Assembly: GCA_902465015.1 (NCBI GenBank)
Contig: CABQLK010000041.1
Coordinates: 1-16,445, forward strand
Length of the DNA: 16,445 nucleotides
Origin: an uncultured Collinsella sp.
Lineage (GTDB): Bacteria; Actinomycetota; Coriobacteriia; Coriobacteriales; Coriobacteriaceae
Direction: 5' to 3'
Shown here: positions 4,935 through 10,811 of the stretch, piece by piece
Layout: each line of letters starts with the position of its first letter
Position numbering within the stretch: the stretch's first letter is position 1
The notes under the pieces: generated by a model
What the model was told of the DNA's origin: nothing
What the model saw: the letters and a program-made list of their open reading frames with translations, nothing else
Database searches by the model: none
Program-made: the position numbers and the translations under genes

Positions 4935-6041
4935 ATGGCAGACGTCGACAACAGGAACCGTAACCGCAGGTCCAACCGAACGGGTCAGCCCAATCCCAAG
5001 CGCGAGGCGCGTGCCAAGGCCGCCGAGTGCCATGTGGCGGCTATGTCCGAGGCCTGCGCCAAGGACATCGAGCGTTCGCTTGCCGGCGTGTGCGAGTTCG
5101 ATGGTATGCCTGCCGGTTTTGTCGCGGCGATGAAGGTCAAGGTTCAGAGTGCTGTGGCCGCCGAAGAACAGGTTGCCGAGGACGTCGAGGGCGCGGAGGC
5201 TGCCGAGACCGAGACGGCGCCCGAGACCGTCGAGGAAATCGCCGAAGCTGAGTCCGCGCCTGCCGCCGAGGAGCCCGCTCCGGTCCTGCCCGAGGTCACC
5301 GTGCTCGACGCCTCTGCCACGCAGGCCATTCTGGATAACGGCCGAGGCTATGCGCAGTTCTGCGACATGGCCGTGCTCGACTTCGCCTCGTTCACCAACC
5401 CGGGCGGCGGCTACATCCAGGGCTATCTGGGTCAGGAGGCCACGCTCTGTGCCGATTCGTACCTGTACAACGTGCTCGATAAACAGCGCAAATGGTACGG
5501 CGAGAACCGTCGCCGCAACATCAACTGCGAGCTTTACCGCAACCGTGCGCTGGTGGTGCCTGCGGTGCGCTTCGACCGCAACCACGTGCATGCGTATGCC
5601 GACGTGATCGTGGCCGCCGCGCCCAACGCCAAGCGCGCTCGCCAGGAGTATCGTGTGGGTGACGATGCCCTGCTGGACGCCCTGCGCGATCGCATCCGCT
5701 TTGTGCTTGCCATCTGCGACGAGCTGGGTCGCGAGAAGCTCGTGCTGGGCGCTTGGGGCTGCGACAACAACGGCTTTGACGCCGAGGCCGTGGCCGAGCT
5801 CTTCCGCAAGGAGCTCGCATCGGGCGACTTTAAGGTCAAGCAGGTCTTTTTTGCCGTGCCCTCTACGCGCTGGGACGAAGATTTTGCCAAGTTCGAGCAT
5901 GTGCTGGCAAACTTCCCCGAGCGCAACGAGGAGTCCTATGCCCAGGTTGCCGCTCGTGCTGCGGCTGCCCGCGCCGCCGAGCAGGCCCAGGCTGCCGCCG
6001 AGGACGATGAAGACGAGGACGATTGGCGCAAGTACCTGTAA
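4935..6041 (+). CDS. TIGR02452 / microbial PARG-like macrodomain protein with altered catalytic motif
   Basis: A 368-residue protein. The core is the bacterial-type poly(ADP-ribose) glycohydrolase fold (PF10021/TIGR02452): VLDFASFTNPGGG at 147-159, then the catalytic loop, ALVVPAVRF at 205-213, ADVIVAAAPN at 222-231, and KLVLGAWGCDNNGFD at 268-282. Family enzymes carry GGG-x(6-8)-QEE, whose second Glu is catalytic. Here the loop is GGG-x7-QEA (Q167, E168, A169; codon GCC at 5439-5441), so normal glycohydrolase activity is doubtful; ADP-ribose binding may remain. An N-terminal segment with the family's AAECHVAAMSEA-like helix (about 29-50) is split from the core by an Ala/Glu-rich linker of about 45 residues (72-118). 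The C-terminus is an Ala-rich helix ending in an acidic tail. The ATG is preceded by AAAGGTGG (4921-4928). Terminators on both sides make it monocistronic. No secretion signal. Confidence 0.85.
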   Translation: MADVDNRNRNRRSNRTGQPNPKREARAKAAECHVAAMSEACAKDIERSLAGVCEFDGMPAGFVAAMKVKVQSAVAAEEQVAEDVEGAEAAETETAPETVEEIAEAESAPAAEEPAPVLPEVTVLDASATQAILDNGRGYAQFCDMAVLDFASFTNPGGGYIQGYLGQEATLCADSYLYNVLDKQRKWYGENRRRNINCELYRNRALVVPAVRFDRNHVHAYADVIVAAAPNAKRARQEYRVGDDALLDALRDRIRFVLAICDELGREKLVLGAWGCDNNGFDAEAVAELFRKELASGDFKVKQVFFAVPSTRWDEDFAKFEHVLANFPERNEESYAQVAARAAAARAAEQAQAAAEDDEDEDDWRKYL

Positions 6042-6068
6042 TCGGTATGTGCTGACAGATAGGTCGAT

Positions 6069-6100
6069 TCGGCGGGAGAGACTGCTCCCGCCGACTTTTT
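6069..6100 (+). terminator. Intrinsic terminator of the PARG-like gene
   Basis: Perfect 10-bp stem TCGGCGGGAG (6069-6078) / CTCCCGCCGA (6085-6094), 6-base loop, then CTTTTT. It sits 28 bases after the stop and only about 20 bases before the next start, so the SGNH gene depends on read-through or on a promoter overlapping this region. Confidence 0.92.
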
Positions 6101-6119
6101 ACTAGAGGAAGGGCTTACG

Positions 6120-6779
6120 ATGAAAAACGTTCTGTGCTTTGGCGACAGCAATACCTACGGCTATGATCCGGCGGGCATGCGCGACGGCACCGCGGTACGC
6201 TATGCGCACGATGTGCGCTGGTGCGGCGTGGCCCAGCGCGACCTGGGCGAGGGCTGGCACGTGATTGAGGAAGGCCTCAACGGCCGCACGACGGTGCGTG
6301 ACGACATGTGCCATCTGGACACTAATCTCAACGGCATCCGCGCGTTGCCGATGCTGCTCGAGGCTCATAAGCCGCTGGATGCGATCGTGATTATGCTGGG
6401 CACCAACGACTGCAAGACGGTCTTTAGCGTGGGGGCTGCCGATATCGCTGACGGTGCCATGGCGCTGATTCGCACCGTCCGCGCGTTTCCCTGGACCGAA
6501 GCCGCGCCCTGCCCGCGTATTCTGCTGATGGCGCCTATCAAGATTAAACCGCAGATCGCCGATGTGTACATGACCGACTTTGACGAGCGCTCCGTCGAGG
6601 CCTCGGAGCATTTTGCCGAATACTATGCGTATGCTGCTAAACAGTTTGGCTGCGACTTTTTGAATGCCGCTGATTTTGCCGAGCCGGGCGATATCGATTA
6701 TCTGCACATGATGCCCGAAAGCCACGAGAGCCTGGGCCACGCCGTGGCAGCCAAGCTCCAAGAGATGCTTGGTGAGTAG
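6120..6779 (+). CDS. SGNH/GDSL-family hydrolase (esterase/lipase-like)
   Basis: A 219-residue cytoplasmic hydrolase. Block I is VLCFGDSNTYGYDP with nucleophile Ser10. Block II is the EEGLNGRTT segment with Gly52 and Asn54. Block III is MLGTNDCK with Asn96. Block V is DYLH (Asp193, His196), followed by MMPESHESLG, matching the usual DGxHLxxxGHxxLA. So the full Ser-Asp-His set with oxyanion residues is present. Closest recognised subgroup is the arylesterase/acyl-CoA thioesterase-like SGNH proteins that begin KxVLCFGDSNTyGy; substrates of these range over acetyl esters and sugars, and the sequence does not decide. There is no signal peptide, so it acts inside the cell. Start ATG 6120 has GAGGAAGG about 8 bases ahead. 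Its stop lies just before the convergent hairpin shared with thiD. Confidence 0.92.
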   Translation: MKNVLCFGDSNTYGYDPAGMRDGTAVRYAHDVRWCGVAQRDLGEGWHVIEEGLNGRTTVRDDMCHLDTNLNGIRALPMLLEAHKPLDAIVIMLGTNDCKTVFSVGAADIADGAMALIRTVRAFPWTEAAPCPRILLMAPIKIKPQIADVYMTDFDERSVEASEHFAEYYAYAAKQFGCDFLNAADFAEPGDIDYLHMMPESHESLGHAVAAKLQEMLGE

Positions 6780-6785
6780 CGCGAC

Positions 6786-6830
6786 CCCAAGCCACCGCAA
6801 AGGGGACGGGTGCCTTTGCGGTGGCTTGGG
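6786..6830. terminator. Perfect 18-bp hairpin between convergent SGNH and thiD genes
   Basis: Arms 6786-6803 and 6813-6830 are perfectly complementary over 18 bp around a 9-base loop. It lies 6 bases after the SGNH stop and 9 bases before the thiD stop, so it can serve both. There is no U run on either side, so it may be a bidirectional RNA 3'-end stabiliser or a non-classical terminator. Confidence 0.75.
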
Positions 6831-6839
6831 CTGCGAATC

Positions 6840-7670
6840 TTAATACTGCCACATGTGGTTGACAGGGCCGGAGCCTTTGCCCATGTTCAGGCCGGCGGCC
6901 AGAGCGCCTGTCAGGTAGGCCTTGCCGGCGTTGACGGCATCGGCAAGATCCATGCCCTGGGCCAGCGCGCAGGCGATGGCGGACGAGAGCGTGCATCCGG
7001 TGCTGTGCGTGTTGTCGGTCTCGATGCGCTTGTGGCGGAACCACGTGGTGAGTGGATCTCCCAGATGGTTGCCCTCGTCATCGAGTGGCGCGGGTTCGGC
7101 CAGTACATCGTTGGCCTCGTTGACAAGATGCCCACCCTTAACGAGGGATGCGCAACCAAAGCGGCGGGTGAGGAGCATGGCAGCATTTTGCTGTGTGCGC
7201 TCGGAGTCGACCTCGTAGTCGAGCAGGGCCATGGCCTCGGGAATATTGGGCGTGATAACCGTCGCTAGCGGGAACAGGCGGCGGGTGAGCGCCTCGGCGG
7301 CATCTTCGGCAATCAGCCGCGCGCCCGAGGTGGCGACCATGACGGGGTCGACGACAACGTTTGTCGCGTTCCAAGCGCTCAGGCGGTCGGCGATAACATC
7401 GATAATCTCGGCAGAGGAAACCATGCCGATCTTGACGGCACTGGGGCGGATATCGTCAAAAACGGCATCGATTTGCGCCGCGACAATATCCGGGGAGATG
7501 TTTTGCACGGCGGTGACACCGAGCGTGTTTTGTGCGGTTATGGCTGTGATGGCCGTCTCGGCATACAGGCGGTGCGCCGTGATGGTCTTGATGTCGGCCT
7601 GAATGCCGGCGCCACCGCTGGAATCGGATCCTGCGATGGACAGGACGGCAGGTACCTTACTACGATCCAT
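6840..7670 (-). CDS. thiD: Hydroxymethylpyrimidine/phosphomethylpyrimidine kinase ThiD
   Basis: A 276-residue ribokinase-fold enzyme that phosphorylates HMP and HMP-P to HMP-PP, the pyrimidine half of thiamin. Motifs: SIAGSDSSGGAGIQADIKT at 11-29 (substrate/phosphate site), VVDPVMVATSGARL at 106-119, and the anion hole THSTGCTLSSAIA at 221-233 with Cys226 in the position of the reactive Cys of E. coli ThiD. Length and motif order are typical of single-domain ThiD, with no fused ThiE. The ATG at 7670 follows AAGGGAG at good spacing. It lies downstream of thiC on the same strand with a 182-base gap that contains a GC hairpin and a TATAAT, so it may have its own promoter. ThiC makes HMP-P and ThiD uses it, so the pair forms one pathway step series. 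Confidence 0.96.
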   Translation of the reverse strand: MDRSKVPAVLSIAGSDSSGGAGIQADIKTITAHRLYAETAITAITAQNTLGVTAVQNISPDIVAAQIDAVFDDIRPSAVKIGMVSSAEIIDVIADRLSAWNATNVVVDPVMVATSGARLIAEDAAEALTRRLFPLATVITPNIPEAMALLDYEVDSERTQQNAAMLLTRRFGCASLVKGGHLVNEANDVLAEPAPLDDEGNHLGDPLTTWFRHKRIETDNTHSTGCTLSSAIACALAQGMDLADAVNAGKAYLTGALAAGLNMGKGSGPVNHMWQY

Positions 7671-7716
7671 GTTCGCTCCCTTGTTCGGTCGGAATCAAAT
7701 GGGTCTTTAAGCCAGC

Positions 7717-7722
7717 ATTATA
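7717..7722 (-). promoter_or_regulatory. Consensus -10 (TATAAT) upstream of thiD
   Basis: Minus strand reads CTTTATAATGC with a perfect TATAAT about 47 bases before the thiD start. A -35 at 17 bases is poor. Another weak pair lies further up (TTGTTG, 17 bases, TACACT on the minus strand at 7807-7779). Confidence 0.4.
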
Positions 7723-7727
7723 AAGAT

Positions 7728-7757
7728 GCCCGGGCCGACTCTATGCCGAACCCGGGC
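7728..7757 (-). terminator. GC-rich hairpin between thiC and thiD
   Basis: GCCCGGG (7728-7734) and CCCGGGC (7751-7757) form a 7-bp stem with a 16-base loop. On the minus strand it is followed by ATCTTTATAA, a weak U tract. It may end the thiC message, about 95 bases after its stop, or partly attenuate read-through into thiD. Confidence 0.5.
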
Positions 7758-7852
7758 GGGTGATGCAATCTCTACGCAAGTGTAAGTAAATGTTCACAAG
7801 TCAACAATTGACAGGCACCAGCTCGCCGCCAGAAGCGGCCGCGGCGACAGGG

Positions 7853-9187
7853 TTAGTCCTCCATGCCGAGGTCGATCGTGGTGCCCTCGAAGATCTTGTT
7901 GACGGTGCGGACGGCGCACATCTTCCCACACATGGTGCAAGTGCCCTCGGTGGCGGCGGGGGATTCTTCGTAGCGCTTCTTGCCCGTAACTGGGTCGAGC
8001 GCGCACTTCCACATGGCGTCCCAGTCGAGCTTGCGGCGTGCCTGGCCCATCCTGTCGTCCATGTCGCGGGCGTGGGGCACCTTCTTGGCGATATCGGCGG
8101 CGTGTGCGGCGATCTTGGTGGCCATGAGGCCGTCGAGCACATCCTGGGCGTTGGGCAGGCATAGGTGCTCGGCCGGTGTCACGTAGCACAGGAAGTCGGC
8201 ACCGGAGCTGGCGGAGATGGCGCCGCCGATGGCGGCGGTGATGTGGTCGTAACCCACGCCGATATCGGTTACCAGCGGTCCGAGCACATAGAACGGAGCA
8301 TTGTGGCACAGGCGCTTCTGCAGTTTCATGTTGGCGGCGATCTCGTCGAGCGCCATGTGACCCGGGCCCTCGACCATGACCTGGACGCCGGCGGCCCAAG
8401 CGCGCTTGCACAGCTTGCCCAGCTCGATCATCTCAGCGGTCTCGGTGGCGTCGTTGGAGTCGTAGAGGCAGCCCGGGCGGCAGGAGTCGCCGAGCGAAAT
8501 CGTCACGTCGTACTCGTGGCAAATCTCGAGCAACTCGTCGTAGAACTCATAGAACGGGTTCTCGTTACCGGTGACCTCCATCCAGCCAAACAGCAGTGAG
8601 CCGCCGCGGCTCACGATGTTCATCAGGCGGCCGGTCTCCTTAAAGGTCTTGGTGACCGACTTGTTGATGCCGCAGTGAATGGTCATAAAGTCCACGCCGT
8701 CCTCGGCATGCGCGCGCACGACTTCGAACAGGTCGTCCTTGGTGAGCTTGACCAGCGGCTTTTCCATGTAGCCGATGGCGTCGTACATGGGGACGGTGCC
8801 TACCATGAGCGGCGTCTCGTCGATGAGCTGCTGGCGGAACTGGCGCGTCTTACCCGAGTTGGAAAGGTCCATGATGGCGTCGGCGCCAAAGTCCTCGGCG
8901 ATCTTGACCTTCTTCCATTCCTCGGCGGCATCGGCCTTGTCGCCCGAGATGCCCAGGTTGACGTTGACCTTGGTGGACAGGCCCTCACCGACGCCAAAGG
9001 CGCGCATGCCTTTTTTGATGTGCACGATGTTGGCGGGAATGGCGATGCGGCCGTCGGCCACGCGCTCGCGGATGTACTCGGGGTCGCGATGCTCGCGCTC
9101 GGCGACTTCCTTCATCTGCGGCGTGATCTGCCCGGCACGGGCGAAGTCGATTTGCGTGACGAGCTTGGGCTCGGTCTGTGTGCTCAT
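7853..9187 (-). CDS. thiC: Phosphomethylpyrimidine synthase ThiC
   Basis: A 444-residue radical-SAM enzyme that converts aminoimidazole ribotide to HMP-P, the thiamin pyrimidine. Visible blocks include GRIAIPANIVHIKKGM, VNVNLGISGD, GADAIMDLSNSG, MTIHCGINKSV, SRGGSLLFGWM, SLGDSCRPGCLYDS, VMVEGPGHMALDEI and YVTPAEHLCLP. The Fe-S motif is CTMCGKMC (C417, C420, C424), a C-x2-C-x3-C spacing one residue shorter than the C-x2-C-x4-C of E. coli; from memory, short ThiC proteins of anaerobes often have this. The protein lacks the long N-terminal domain of the 630-residue form. The frame opens at 9211, but that region lies inside the riboswitch. The ATG at 9187 has GGGAG 8 bases ahead and is chosen. 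The homologous benzimidazole synthase BzaF is an alternative, but the TPP riboswitch and thiD neighbour argue for ThiC. Confidence 0.96.
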   Translation of the reverse strand: MSTQTEPKLVTQIDFARAGQITPQMKEVAEREHRDPEYIRERVADGRIAIPANIVHIKKGMRAFGVGEGLSTKVNVNLGISGDKADAAEEWKKVKIAEDFGADAIMDLSNSGKTRQFRQQLIDETPLMVGTVPMYDAIGYMEKPLVKLTKDDLFEVVRAHAEDGVDFMTIHCGINKSVTKTFKETGRLMNIVSRGGSLLFGWMEVTGNENPFYEFYDELLEICHEYDVTISLGDSCRPGCLYDSNDATETAEMIELGKLCKRAWAAGVQVMVEGPGHMALDEIAANMKLQKRLCHNAPFYVLGPLVTDIGVGYDHITAAIGGAISASSGADFLCYVTPAEHLCLPNAQDVLDGLMATKIAAHAADIAKKVPHARDMDDRMGQARRKLDWDAMWKCALDPVTGKKRYEESPAATEGTCTMCGKMCAVRTVNKIFEGTTIDLGMED

Positions 9188-9191
9188 TGGC

Positions 9192-9286
9192 ACGGCTCCC
9201 TTCGTTGGCATTACCCATATCAGGTTTGCGGGTCAGGGCGGGCGCGCCCAGTCTCAGCCTGCCGTCTTGTCCTGCAAGCTCCCCGT
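9192..9286 (-). promoter_or_regulatory. TPP riboswitch (THI element) controlling thiC
   Basis: Minus strand runs from ACGGGGAGC through GGCTGAGA to GACCCGCAAACCTGAT, then ATGGGTAATGCCAACG and AAGGGAGCCGT. These are the conserved TPP aptamer blocks in order. P1 can form from ACGG (plus 9283-9286) and CCGT (plus 9192-9195). The conserved 3' AAGGGAG (plus 9196-9202) lies 8 bases ahead of the thiC ATG and is the only ribosome site visible, so ligand binding probably blocks translation directly. Confidence 0.95.
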
Positions 9287-9302
9287 TTATGTAATGGGCT
9301 CA

Positions 9303-9308
9303 AGTATA
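9303..9308 (-). promoter_or_regulatory. Putative -10 (TATACT) for the thiC riboswitch transcript
   Basis: The minus strand reads TATACT at plus 9308-9303, placing transcription start about 10 bases ahead of the aptamer. The -35 region is weak. It overlaps the divergent promoter region of the plus gene at 9359. Confidence 0.4.
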
Positions 9309-9316
9309 GCTCGAAT

Positions 9317-9325
9317 GGGTACGAT
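9317..9325 (+). promoter_or_regulatory. Putative -10 (GGGTACGAT) for the membrane protein gene
   Basis: TACGAT in a GGGTAnnAT context 34 bases before the start codon at 9359. TATAGC at 9305-9310 is an alternative. Neither has a clear -35. Confidence 0.3.
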
Positions 9326-9358
9326 TGGCCTAACGAGCGTGCCTGTGGGGAGGCGTAC

Positions 9359-9874
9359 ATGGAAGACAAGCATCTATATCGAGAGACGCAATGGGATGTA
9401 TCGGCCGAGGAAAGCCGTGCGCACCATGGGTTGGTCGCGATTGGTTTTGCGGTGCTTGCCGTGCTGGTGATTGCCTTTTGTATTTGGACGTTCGGCGGTC
9501 CTGGCGGCGCCACCTGGGGGTTTGAAGCCGACGAGGGCCTGCCGATTATGACCATGAAAGTTTCTGGTGGCAACACGGTTGCCGCACCGGGCGACTATTG
9601 GTATCCGCGCGACGAGTTTGTGCAGCTGCAGCTGAGCGGCGGGTCTATTCCGGGCGAAGAAATCGAACGCGTGACGTTTGATGCGACGCTCAAAACGCTG
9701 ACGGTGAAGCTCAAAGATCAAGGGGACGTGCCCACGACCATGGACATTGCGCTGACGGAATGGCGCTTGGAGCCCCCGGCGGGCGCTGCGGTATCCGACG
9801 TAGAGCACGTTAAGATTACCTACCAAGATGGCTCGACAAGCGAGATTGCAAAGGCCGATGGCTTGGCGGAGTAA
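9359..9874 (+). CDS. Single-pass membrane protein of unknown function
   Basis: A 171-residue protein I do not recognise. Residues 1-22 are polar and charged. One strong hydrophobic helix follows at about 24-46 (GLVAIGFAVLAVLVIAFCIWTFGG) with no cleavage-site pattern, so it is best read as an N-in, C-out signal anchor. The outer part (about 50-171) is a beta-rich domain: an MTMKVSGGNTVAAPGDYWYP segment, FVQLQLSGG, IERVTFDATLKTLTVKLKD, TTMDIALTEWRLEPP and VEHVKITYQDGST. No catalytic or metal-binding pattern is visible. The ATG at 9359 has GGGGAGG (9347-9353) 5 bases ahead. The frame is open far upstream, but that part is only a shadow of thiC. It is divergent from thiC and converges on yaaA with 23 bases between stops and no terminator hairpin. 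Confidence 0.8.
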   Translation: MEDKHLYRETQWDVSAEESRAHHGLVAIGFAVLAVLVIAFCIWTFGGPGGATWGFEADEGLPIMTMKVSGGNTVAAPGDYWYPRDEFVQLQLSGGSIPGEEIERVTFDATLKTLTVKLKDQGDVPTTMDIALTEWRLEPPAGAAVSDVEHVKITYQDGSTSEIAKADGLAE

Positions 9875-9897
9875 CGGGGTGTTTGGAAAAGGCGGGC

Positions 9898-10707
9898 CTA
9901 TTGTGCCTGCGCGTTCATGAAAACCAGAGTGTTTTTGTCTGAAAGCTCGGGGATGTGCCGATAACCGATGTTGAATGCGGTAAGTTCGCTTGCATCTTCG
10001 AGCTTGTTTTCTGCTATCCACCGCACCATGGAGCCGCGCGCCTTTTTGCTGGCGGTCGACCGTTGGATGGGCTTCCCGTTGCGGATACCCTCGCCAAAGA
10101 GGCATGTGACGGCCGTGGCGTCGCCCGCGAGGTGGGGCAGAACGGCTTTGGCATACTCTACGCTGGCGAGGTTGACGATCGTGGTGTTTGAGCCTGCCGG
10201 GGCGATAGCCCGCGCGAGCTTATTGCTCCAAAACGCGTAGAGGTCTCGGGCATCGTCAACGGCAATCTTCGCGCCCATCTCCAGCCGATACGGTTCAACG
10301 GCATGGAAGGGACGAACGCACCCGTAGAGGCCGGAGAGGATCCACAGATGGTCTTGCAGCCATGCGAGCTGCGCGGCATCCATCACCTCGGGTGCCATGC
10401 TCTGGTATTGAATGCCGTGATAGGACATGACGGCAGGGGAGAGGTGACGGGCGAGTGCGGGATTGTCGAGATCGCCGTTTTTCAGAATGGGCCCGAACTC
10501 ATGCAGGGTGTTGAGGCAAGGCCCCAGCAGTTTGTCACTCACGTTCCACAGCGCCTGCAGGCCGCCGCTGCCTTCATTCCGCTCGATATCTAGCAGTGCG
10601 CGGTGGAGGCGAGCCGTCTCGCGCACAAAGGGTGGAATGCCCAGGACTTCAAAAGCATCTTGGGCCGCGCGCATTTGCTTGGCGGGCGAAATGATGACCT
10701 GCAGCAT
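9898..10707 (-). CDS. yaaA: Peroxide-stress protein YaaA (DUF328 / UPF0246)
   Basis: A 269-residue protein of the YaaA family, about the usual 250-260 residues. Family blocks seen: MLQVIISPAKQM at the N-terminus, YHGIQYQSM near the middle (yxGxvYxgL in relatives), ILSGLYGCVRPFHAVEPYRLEMG (the LYGlLrPlDxIxPYRLEMg signature), NLASVEYAKAV (NLAS.EY.k.v) and GRHIPE-like IGYRHIPELSDKNTLVFMN at the end. In E. coli YaaA lowers free intracellular iron during H2O2 stress and binds DNA; the mechanism is not settled. The ATG at 10707 has AGGAGAG (plus 10711-10717) closely ahead; the open frame continues to 10884 but only through the upstream inverted repeat. It follows the M18 gene on the same strand across a terminator-like dyad, so it may need its own promoter. 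Confidence 0.94.
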   Translation of the reverse strand: MLQVIISPAKQMRAAQDAFEVLGIPPFVRETARLHRALLDIERNEGSGGLQALWNVSDKLLGPCLNTLHEFGPILKNGDLDNPALARHLSPAVMSYHGIQYQSMAPEVMDAAQLAWLQDHLWILSGLYGCVRPFHAVEPYRLEMGAKIAVDDARDLYAFWSNKLARAIAPAGSNTTIVNLASVEYAKAVLPHLAGDATAVTCLFGEGIRNGKPIQRSTASKKARGSMVRWIAENKLEDASELTAFNIGYRHIPELSDKNTLVFMNAQAQ

Positions 10708-10722
10708 GGACTCTCCTCTGCC

Positions 10723-10798
10723 AAAAAAGAAAGTTGCGGTGGAATATGGTCTGTTTTGGCCGTTTATGGGCCAGTTTAGTCCGTATTTCACCGCAACT
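10723..10798 (-). terminator. Long dyad and U-tract after the M18 aminopeptidase gene
   Basis: Arms 10732-10749 and 10781-10798 match at 16 of 18 positions; both exceptions are G-U pairs in plus-strand RNA. Inside is a second short stem, TGGCC (10757-10761) / GGCCA (10769-10773). On the minus strand the dyad is followed by CTTTCTTTTTT, so it is a good terminator for the gene ending at 10812. It also occupies nearly the whole gap to yaaA. Confidence 0.75.
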
Positions 10799-10811
10799 GA
10801 TGAAGGGTTGG

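Noticed and set aside
4884..5900. 338-codon minus-strand frame opposite the PARG-like gene
   Set aside because: No ribosome site or domain; mirrors the Ala/Glu-rich coding sequence.
7853..9187. BzaF/BzaA-type hydroxybenzimidazole synthase (a ThiC paralogue)
   Set aside because: A TPP riboswitch and an adjacent thiD fit thiamin synthesis. No cobalamin genes or cobalamin riboswitch are seen.
8675..9358. Upstream extension of the plus-strand frame that ends at 9874
   Set aside because: It runs antisense through thiC and the TPP riboswitch. GGGGAGG plus ATG at 9359 gives the real start.
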